Shown here in pieces: positions 20,924-26,126 of a DNA stretch of 26,126 nucleotides (positions within the stretch are counted from its first letter, which is position 1; the number at the start of each line of letters is the position of its first letter). A program made the translations under genes and the position numbers. Source of the stretch: a virus. Under the pieces are notes generated by a model. It was not told the DNA's origin. It did not search any database and was given only the letters and a program-made list of their open reading frames with translations. Location of the stretch: positions 1 to 26,126 of the IMG/VR virus record IMGVR_UViG_3300024518_003558. One strand, written 5' to 3'.

Positions 20924-21214
20924 ATGAGCTATATATTCACATGGACGAGGGATAGATCAAGCGACTTGGGGGGCAGTCATTTCGACTGGGAGGAAGATTG
21001 CCTGGTGACTTACGGCGTCTTTGGTAAGTATATTCCTGCTAAAACAAACGCGCCGATGGAGGAGTGTTATCCAGCCGAATATCCAGAGATAGAGATCGAG
21101 TCTGTTATTAACTCTGAGGGTGAAGATATAGCAGAAGATCTATCCGTCAAGGAAGATGAAAGCGTTCGGCAAGGTGCTGAGGCTGATTACAGCCGTGCTG
21201 GATATGTAATATAA
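20924..21214 (+). CDS. Hypothetical acidic protein
   Basis: This 96-residue protein begins MSYIFTWTRDRSSDLGG. The second half is very acidic (YPEIEIESVINSEGEDIAED) and probably disordered. The RBS AGGA is modest. There is no motif or membrane segment. It lies between two membrane-protein genes. The function is unknown. Confidence 0.5.
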   Translation: MSYIFTWTRDRSSDLGGSHFDWEEDCLVTYGVFGKYIPAKTNAPMEECYPAEYPEIEIESVINSEGEDIAEDLSVKEDESVRQGAEADYSRAGYVI

Positions 21215-21228
21215 ATCAGGAGAACGAA

Positions 21229-21666
21229 ATGGATACTCAAGGCCTAAAAAATTCACATGTAGGCATATTCGTAGCAATTCTATCGCTTTTATTGTCTGCG
21301 GCGACCTATTTATTATTTAATGTTGCCGTAAGCGAACCCGTTGAAACTCAAATAAATCTGACATGGGATAGGCCGACCACTCGTTTGGATGGTAGGCCAT
21401 TGGCTCCATCAGAAATTAATCGCACACAGATTCGCTACAACATAGATGGCGGCACGATGCAGTGGGGAGGTAGTACCACAGACGGTGCTGCTGAGGAGTT
21501 GTCGATCGTGGTGAATGGTGAGCCTGGGCAATATTTATTTTTTGCAAGTGTTGTCACTGAGGATGGATTAATATCAGGCGAAAGTGAACCCGCATCTGTG
21601 GACGTGCCTTCCCCTGATTTGTGGCCGGCAAATACAGCGACTAACCTTGAAGCCTTTTTGAACTAG
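21229..21666 (+). CDS. Membrane-anchored fibronectin type III protein
   Basis: This 145-residue protein has one N-terminal membrane segment (about 12-35, VGIFVAILSLLLSAATYLLF). It is followed by one Fn3 domain (about 40-127) recognisable by INLTWDRPTTRLDGRPL, a YNIDGG strand, and the end YLFFASVVTEDG...SGESEP. The RBS AGGAG has good spacing. The topology would place the Fn3 domain in the periplasm. Fn3 domains in phages usually bind carbohydrate or proteins. A periplasmic anchor is unusual and fits a role in superinfection control or envelope contact (inference). Confidence 0.65.
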   Translation: MDTQGLKNSHVGIFVAILSLLLSAATYLLFNVAVSEPVETQINLTWDRPTTRLDGRPLAPSEINRTQIRYNIDGGTMQWGGSTTDGAAEELSIVVNGEPGQYLFFASVVTEDGLISGESEPASVDVPSPDLWPANTATNLEAFLN

Positions 21667-21718
21667 ATTAACATGATAGATCCATATAGATGGAATCGTA
21701 TTTATTAAGGGTGATGTA

Positions 21719-22021
21719 ATGGACACATCAGTAGATTGGATATATTGGTCGTTAATTTCAGTAACAGCAATTTGTGGTTGGCTTTTGAAAGTATTAGAAA
21801 AGGTTATTAAGATTCACGAATCCGGTCTGCCCATGAGCATCGGAAGGTATTTATCAGAGGATAGGTATCGCATCGCAATATCAATTATTGGGACATTTGT
21901 TCTGATAGCTGCGTTGGAGTCATTAGGCCAACTCAATTACGCAATGGCAGCAGCCAGCGGCTATGTTGGTGAATCAGCATCCCGGTTTTTGCGGAATATT
22001 TCTGACGACAAAATTATTTGA
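21719..22021 (+). CDS. Membrane protein, possible holin
   Basis: This 100-residue protein has two membrane segments (about 7-27, IYWSLISVTAICGWLLKVLE, and 51-70, RIAISIIGTFVLIAALESLG) and a small-residue-rich stretch, YAMAAASGYVGESASR. The hydrophobic pair with a charged tail resembles small phage holins. It is far from the endolysin, so a role in lysis is only possible. The HNH-like gene starts at its stop (TGATG overlap). Confidence 0.5.
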   Translation: MDTSVDWIYWSLISVTAICGWLLKVLEKVIKIHESGLPMSIGRYLSEDRYRIAISIIGTFVLIAALESLGQLNYAMAAASGYVGESASRFLRNISDDKII

Positions 22022-22425
22022 TGAGCATTATTAGTAAAGCCATCCGCAGATACCCGTCGGATCCAGACGTGATGTGTGCGAACTGCGGCGCACCAAATTG
22101 TGTCTGGGCACATCTACCGTTTTTCGATGCCGGCATGGGACAGAAGTGTGATGATTATTTTGGCGCACCGCTGTGTCAACTTTGTCACGACTACGTTGAC
22201 GGCCGTCGTGACGCTGATGCGATGGGTCACTCTAACCAGGATGCCTATTATAACGAGCTTATAAAGTTAGGCATCGTATTGAGGCCAGCCAGCGGCCGAA
22301 CAGATTATGAATGGCAGTATCGAGTTCTCAGGAAGGGGATCTCATTGCTGGTAGAAGCTGGGATCTTGCGGATCCAGGGAGTGGAAGATGTTGCTCGCTC
22401 AAGCGTGGGAGCGCATATCCGATAA
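22021..22425 (+). CDS. HNH-like nuclease, DUF968-like
   Basis: This is a 134-residue protein if it starts at the ATG overlapping the previous stop. MCANCGAPNCVWAHLPFF has cysteines 19, 22 and 27 and H31. It is followed by DYFGAPLCQLCHDYVDGR with C52, C55, H56 and D57, an arrangement like the zinc-binding HNH proteins of DUF968/NinG type. They are linked to phage recombination or DNA processing. The C-terminus is helical. It overlaps the next gene by 38 bases. Confidence 0.65.
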   Translation: MSIISKAIRRYPSDPDVMCANCGAPNCVWAHLPFFDAGMGQKCDDYFGAPLCQLCHDYVDGRRDADAMGHSNQDAYYNELIKLGIVLRPASGRTDYEWQYRVLRKGISLLVEAGILRIQGVEDVARSSVGAHIR

Positions 22426-22714
22426 ACCTGGTTACCGGTTCCAGGTGTTTGTTCAGTATCCACAAAACTGGTCAGTAAAAGGATGGATCGCAGTCTTCCA
22501 GCATGACGGCACGCCGGAATGTGAAGCAAGGATCCAGGATAAGGCCGACCGTTTTATCGGTGTGTATGACAGTTCTGCAAAACGCCAGGACTTTTTTTCA
22601 GATTGCTCGTTTGCATGCCTTCAATACCGATTCAAGGACAAACCGGTATCGTGCCCTATAGTGGACACCAGGGCAGCAATCGGCGATTCTAAAGCCCCTG
22701 GATGGCTTCTCTAA
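22388..22714 (+). CDS. Hypothetical protein
   Basis: This 108-residue protein begins MLLAQAWERISDKPGYRFQV. It starts inside the preceding gene in another frame, with GGGAGTGGAAG upstream. It looks mixed alpha/beta, with three cysteines in the second half (ECEARIQ, DCSFACLQYR) and no membrane segment. No family is recognised. It is the last gene before the terminase pair. Confidence 0.5.
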   Translation: MLLAQAWERISDKPGYRFQVFVQYPQNWSVKGWIAVFQHDGTPECEARIQDKADRFIGVYDSSAKRQDFFSDCSFACLQYRFKDKPVSCPIVDTRAAIGDSKAPGWLL

Positions 22715-22731
22715 AGTAGACGGAATTAGAT

Positions 22732-23061
22732 ATGGCTACGAAAGATGGTAAGAAGACCGGCGGCCGCCAAAAGAATACGCCTAATAAGTTGACCGTTGAG
22801 ATTCGTCAGATGATTCTGGGCGCTCTCGATGCTGTCGGAGGACAGGAATACCTGACTAAACAGGCTGAAGAAAACCCCACTGCATTCATGACTCTCCTGG
22901 GCAGAGTAGTACCAAAAGAGATCGAGGCTAAGGTCACGGTAATCGACCAGTACAGCGCCAGGCTGATTAAAGCCCAGGAGCGCGCGATCGAACACGACTT
23001 AGAAGAAGCCGAGAAGTTCATTGATGTTGACTTCGAGGAAGTGGTGGAGAAAAGCGTTTGA
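22732..23061 (+). CDS. terS: Terminase small subunit
   Basis: This 109-residue protein sits directly before the large subunit and overlaps its start by four bases. The N-terminus KDGKKTGGRQKNTPNKLTVE, followed by IRQMILGALDAVGGQEYL, is typical of small terminase subunits of phages whose DNA recognition is by a helix-turn-helix-like N-terminus. The C-terminus is an acidic helix (HDLEEAEKFIDVDFEEVVEK) that probably contacts the large subunit. It recognises the packaging start site. The assignment rests on context and the N-terminal motif. Confidence 0.8.
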   Translation: MATKDGKKTGGRQKNTPNKLTVEIRQMILGALDAVGGQEYLTKQAEENPTAFMTLLGRVVPKEIEAKVTVIDQYSARLIKAQERAIEHDLEEAEKFIDVDFEEVVEKSV

Positions 23062-24554
23062 ACGAGGTCGCGCCTATTCAGCAGGAGGAGGACGTTTACG
23101 ATGAGATCGTCGACCGACTGATCGAATATCGGAATGACCCACTGGCATACACGCAATGGGCATTCCCCTGGGGCGAGGGCCCGCTTAAGAAGAAGAGCAT
23201 ACGCAAGTGGCAGAAGAGCGTGTTGCGCGACATCAGAGATCATCTCTCTGATCCAGAGAAGCGTTACGAACCAATTTTGATCGCCAGGGCGAGTGGACAC
23301 GGCATCGGGAAGAGCGCGCTTATAGGCATGGTTATATCCTGGGCGCTCGACACGATGGTCGGCGCCAGGTGCAATACGACAGCGAACACCGAAGCACAGT
23401 TACGCACCAAGACAGTACCGGAGGTGACGAAGTGGTCGCAGATGCGGATTACCGCAGAGTTCTTTCATCACACAGCGACAGCTATATTTAGCAAGGTCAA
23501 AGGCCAGGAGAAGTCCTGGCGCGCAGACTTCCTGCCCTGGAGCATAAACAATCCCGAAGCGTTCGCCGGCCTGCACAACGAGGGCAACAGGATTGTGATT
23601 GTGATGGACGAGGGCAGCGCAATCGCCGACAAGATCTGGGAAGTCACCGAGGGTGCGCAGACTGATGCCAACACACAGATCATCTGGATTGTGTTTGGTA
23701 ACCCAACTCGCAATGCGGGAAGGTTTCGGGAGTGCTTCCGCAAGTACCGCAAGTATTGGAATATCGGGCAGATTGACAGCCGTGACGTTGAAGGCACCAA
23801 CAAGAAATTGTTTGAGAGGTGGGCAGAACAGTACGGAACTGATAGCGACTTCTTCAAGGTGCGTGTACGAGGAGAGTTCCCTGACATGAGTATGCGTCAA
23901 CTATTCAACACAAAGGATGTCGACGAAGCGCGAGGCAAGCATCTGCGCGAGGAGCAGTACACTTTTGCTCCGAAGATCCTGTCGTGCGATCCAGCCTGGG
24001 AGGGTGATGACGAACTGGTCATCGTGATGCGCCAGGGGCTGAAGGTTGAGATATTAAAGCGCATGCCGAAGAACGATAACGACATTGAGGTCGCAAATTG
24101 GATCGCCAGGTATGAAGACGAACATGAGGTCGACGCAGTGACCATCGACGCTGGATACGGCACAGGCATTGTGTCTGCGGGAAGAACGATGAAAAGATCC
24201 TGGCACTTAATTTGGTTTTCAGGCAAAAGTAGTAGAGAAGATTGTTACAATAAGCGCGCAGAGATGTATCTTAACGTCAGAGACCTCCTGAAGGAGGGGC
24301 TTGCTTTGCCTGATAATGACGATTTGTACTACGAGATGATCAGTACAGAGCTTGTTACTACCCTGGACGGGAAGTACAAATTGCCACCGAAGGAAGACCT
24401 TAAGCAGATCATTGGCCGGAGTCCTAACATTATCGACGCTATAGCACTGACCACTGCCGTGCCAGTGGCAACAAAAGACCAGAAAACGTATGCAAAATTG
24501 CGCCAGGCTAAGGCGCTTAAGTACAATCCGACGGATCGACTGAAAAGGAAATGA
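23058..24554 (+). CDS. terL: Terminase large subunit
   Basis: This 498-residue protein is the ATP-driven DNA packaging motor and nuclease. Walker A is ASGHGIGKSALIG (residues 78-90), Walker B is IVIVMDEG (179-186), and the coupling motif is WIVFGNPT (210-217). The C-terminal nuclease has the acidic residues of CDPAWEGDDE (D311) and VDAVTIDAGYGTG. The start is a TTG overlapping the small-subunit stop; no in-frame ATG with an RBS lies near. It is followed at once by a short proline-rich gene and then the portal. Confidence 0.95.
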   Translation: MNEVAPIQQEEDVYDEIVDRLIEYRNDPLAYTQWAFPWGEGPLKKKSIRKWQKSVLRDIRDHLSDPEKRYEPILIARASGHGIGKSALIGMVISWALDTMVGARCNTTANTEAQLRTKTVPEVTKWSQMRITAEFFHHTATAIFSKVKGQEKSWRADFLPWSINNPEAFAGLHNEGNRIVIVMDEGSAIADKIWEVTEGAQTDANTQIIWIVFGNPTRNAGRFRECFRKYRKYWNIGQIDSRDVEGTNKKLFERWAEQYGTDSDFFKVRVRGEFPDMSMRQLFNTKDVDEARGKHLREEQYTFAPKILSCDPAWEGDDELVIVMRQGLKVEILKRMPKNDNDIEVANWIARYEDEHEVDAVTIDAGYGTGIVSAGRTMKRSWHLIWFSGKSSREDCYNKRAEMYLNVRDLLKEGLALPDNDDLYYEMISTELVTTLDGKYKLPPKEDLKQIIGRSPNIIDAIALTTAVPVATKDQKTYAKLRQAKALKYNPTDRLKRK

Positions 24555-24558
24555 TCTT

Positions 24559-24756
24559 ATGTGTATGTCTGCAAGTGCCCCACCACCACCAGCACCACCA
24601 CCAGCAGCACCAAACTTTGATGCAGTCAAGAGCGTTCGCGCCGATGAGCGCCGCAGGCTGCTTGCTGCGAGGGGAGGCCAAGACACCATCTTGACTGGCC
24701 CTGGTGGCCTGGATACAAAATATGCCTCGACTGGCAAGACGATGTTAGGCGCCTGA
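24559..24756 (+). CDS. Short proline-rich protein between terminase and portal
   Basis: This 65-residue protein begins MCMSASAPPPPAPPPAAP, then a helical stretch, SVRADERRRLLAARGGQ, and the motif DTILTGPGGL with a C-terminal KTMLGA. Small proteins with this ILTG and LGA pattern are common between terminase and portal in short-tailed phages, where the role is unknown but probably structural. The stop overlaps the portal ATG by one base (TGATG). Confidence 0.7.
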   Translation: MCMSASAPPPPAPPPAAPNFDAVKSVRADERRRLLAARGGQDTILTGPGGLDTKYASTGKTMLGA

Positions 24757-26126
24757 TGTCTCACGAACTGCGCGGCGAGGTAATTAAGCGGTACTCTGCT
24801 CTTGAAATGCAGCGCAGCCCTTATATCGGAATGTGGCAGGATCTGAGCGATTACATCATGGGCGGCCGAGGAAGATTCCTCCAGGATGATCAGCTCAAGG
24901 TTCGCCGCAACGAGAACCTGTACAACGAGATCGCGAAGATAGCAGCCAACACTCTGGCATCCGGCATGCAGTCGGGCATCACTTCGCCGGCTCGTCCCTG
25001 GTTTGAACTGACAACACCGGATCCTGAACTCGCAGAGTATGGCTCAGTGAAGACCTGGCTCGACCAGGTTCAGAAGCGACTGCTACTCGTTTTTGCTAGG
25101 TCGAACTTCTACACCGCTATGCACTCTATGTATCTGGAGATGGGCACGTTCGGCCAGATGCCGGTCGGGATCTACGAGGACTTTGAGAACGTCATCCGCT
25201 GTGTGCCTTACACGGTTGGAAGTTATTGTTTAGCGACCAACGGCAAGCGCGAAGTGGACACGCTATATCGCGAGTACAAGATGACTGTCAGGCAGATGGT
25301 TGATCGCTTTGGCAAGGACAACGTGAGTCGATCCGTCAGGCAGTGCTACGAGAAAAAGCAGTACGACGAATTTGTACCGGTCATCCATGCTTGTGAGCCA
25401 AACATTGGCCGTGATCCTGCCTCGCCGCTATCGAAGGAAATGCCCTGGCGCTCGGTTTACATCGAGAAGAATGGCGATGCTGAAAAGATTCTGCTGCAAA
25501 CTGGCTTCGAGGAGCGACCATTCATCTGTCCCAGGTGGGAGATTGCCGGCGAGGATGTTTACGCGACAGCCTATCCTGGTCTGAACTCTATTGGCACGAA
25601 CAAGTCGTTGCAGATTGAGGAGATCGACAAGCAGATCGCTATCGAGAAGATGCACAATCCTCCTCTGATTGCTGACGCTATCCTAGAGAACTCCGGTGTG
25701 ACCACCTCGCCAGGCGACATCAGCTACATCGCCGGCATGGCCTCCCAGGGCAAGCCTGGCATGGCGAGTGTCTATGAGGTCAATCCCCGTATCGCTGAAC
25801 TTACTCAGGACATCAAGGAGAAAGAAGCTAGGATCCAGCGACACTTTTATGCCGACCTGTTCATGATGATCACGGAGATGGACAGGGCGCAAATCACCGC
25901 GACTGAGATTGCCGAACGCAAGGAAGAAAAACTTCTGATGCTAGGTAGCGTGCTAGAGAGGCTTAACAACGAGGCTCTTGATCCGATCATAGATCGTGTT
26001 TTCGCCATTGCGAACAGGGCCGGCATACTTCCTCCACCTCCACCAGAGATTGAGGGGGTGGATCTGCGAGTCGAATACATCAGCGTATTAGCTCAGGCGC
26101 AGAAGGCAGTGGCGACTGCGAGCATC
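24756..26126 (+). CDS. Head-to-tail connector (portal) protein, 3' truncated
   Basis: The frame is open from the ATG at 24756 to the last base, giving 457 residues without a stop. The start MSHELRGEVIKRYSALEMQR, then LYNEIAKIAANTLASGMQSG and ITSPARPWFEL, matches the head-to-tail connecting (portal) family of short-tailed phages. Further blocks, TAYPGLNSIGTNKSLQIEEI and AEIAERKEEKLLMLGSVLER, also fit. The portal forms the ring through which DNA enters and leaves the head and to which the tail attaches. It overlaps the short proline-rich gene by one base. The rest lies outside the window. Confidence 0.92.
   Translation, partial: MSHELRGEVIKRYSALEMQRSPYIGMWQDLSDYIMGGRGRFLQDDQLKVRRNENLYNEIAKIAANTLASGMQSGITSPARPWFELTTPDPELAEYGSVKTWLDQVQKRLLLVFARSNFYTAMHSMYLEMGTFGQMPVGIYEDFENVIRCVPYTVGSYCLATNGKREVDTLYREYKMTVRQMVDRFGKDNVSRSVRQCYEKKQYDEFVPVIHACEPNIGRDPASPLSKEMPWRSVYIEKNGDAEKILLQTGFEERPFICPRWEIAGEDVYATAYPGLNSIGTNKSLQIEEIDKQIAIEKMHNPPLIADAILENSGVTTSPGDISYIAGMASQGKPGMASVYEVNPRIAELTQDIKEKEARIQRHFYADLFMMITEMDRAQITATEIAERKEEKLLMLGSVLERLNNEALDPIIDRVFAIANRAGILPPPPPEIEGVDLRVEYISVLAQAQKAVATASI

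Noticed and set aside
21667-21718. Possible promoter before the two-segment membrane protein
   Set aside because: Boxes resembling -35 and -10 can be found, but spacing and matches are poor.
23400-23900. Open frames of 139 and 166 codons on the minus strand opposite the terminase gene
   Set aside because: The terminase frame has full Walker and nuclease motifs. The antisense frames overlap each other and have no motif or RBS.
24219-24764. Minus-strand frame of 181 codons across the end of terminase and the proline-rich gene
   Set aside because: It arises from the CCACCA repeats of the proline codons read in reverse; there is no RBS or family resemblance.
1-26126. Diversity-generating retroelement, CRISPR array or tRNA genes
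   Set aside because: I looked for a reverse transcriptase frame, regularly spaced repeats and cloverleaf-like segments and saw none that convinced me.

Overview
The window is a segment of a tailed double-stranded DNA phage (or prophage) genome, most likely short-tailed and infecting a proteobacterium. The evidence is a head-to-tail connector (portal) protein directly after a terminase pair, a T7-type tail fibre adaptor domain on a tailspike, a lambda-style lysis cassette (holin, endolysin, nested Rz/Rz1) and a lambda-style recombination module (exonuclease, Bet, SSB). I see no bacterial housekeeping gene, tRNA, rRNA, CRISPR array, insertion sequence or integrase. Lifestyle cannot be settled from this piece: there is a Cro-like protein and operator-like DNA, but no clear CI repressor or integrase.

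Layout. (1) 2-9279, plus strand, late genes: the 3' part of a giant virion-associated polyvalent protein with an HESGH metallopeptidase motif, a tailspike, a holin candidate, an M15 peptidase endolysin, nested spanins, and a second beta-helix protein. (2) 9282-16762, minus strand, an early leftward operon of about 18 tightly coupled genes. In transcription order: a small acidic protein, YqaJ/lambda-exo nuclease, Bet recombinase, a small protein, SSB, an HTH protein, then many small proteins including zinc-binding, DUF6011-like, DUF2958-like and winged-helix or HTH types. Two intrinsic terminators and one internal strong promoter with an operator-like palindrome interrupt this operon. (3) 16763-17271, the divergent control region with two facing promoters, a Cro-like gene and a hairpin whose loop is CCTCCT. 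(4) 17272-22714, plus strand: an O-like replication initiator with an iteron cluster (probable origin) inside the gene, then accessory genes (TIM-barrel hydrolase-like, VRR-NUC-type nuclease, DUF1367-like, HNH-like, a membrane-anchored Fn3 protein, membrane proteins). (5) 22732-26126, plus strand: small and large terminase, a short proline-rich protein, and the 5' part of the portal gene, cut by the window end.

The portal at the right edge and the virion genes at the left edge suggest a circularly permuted map. The missing capsid and tail genes would lie between the two window ends (inference). Many early genes share an extended ribosome binding site, GCCGAGGAGGC or CTTGAGGAGGC. Start codons were chosen from this motif and from stop/start overlaps, so several differ from the longest open frame. 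Four genes of 46-52 codons are reported that a length cut-off would miss.

The most unusual signals are the strong excess of CCWGG sites (about 44 by eye in the first 4.1 kb, against about 8 expected), which drops to zero in the distal tailspike module; the iterons inside the initiator gene; the shared operator-like 9-mer in two leftward promoters; and the CCTCCT hexaloop hairpin beside a phage that relies on GAGGAGG ribosome binding sites.
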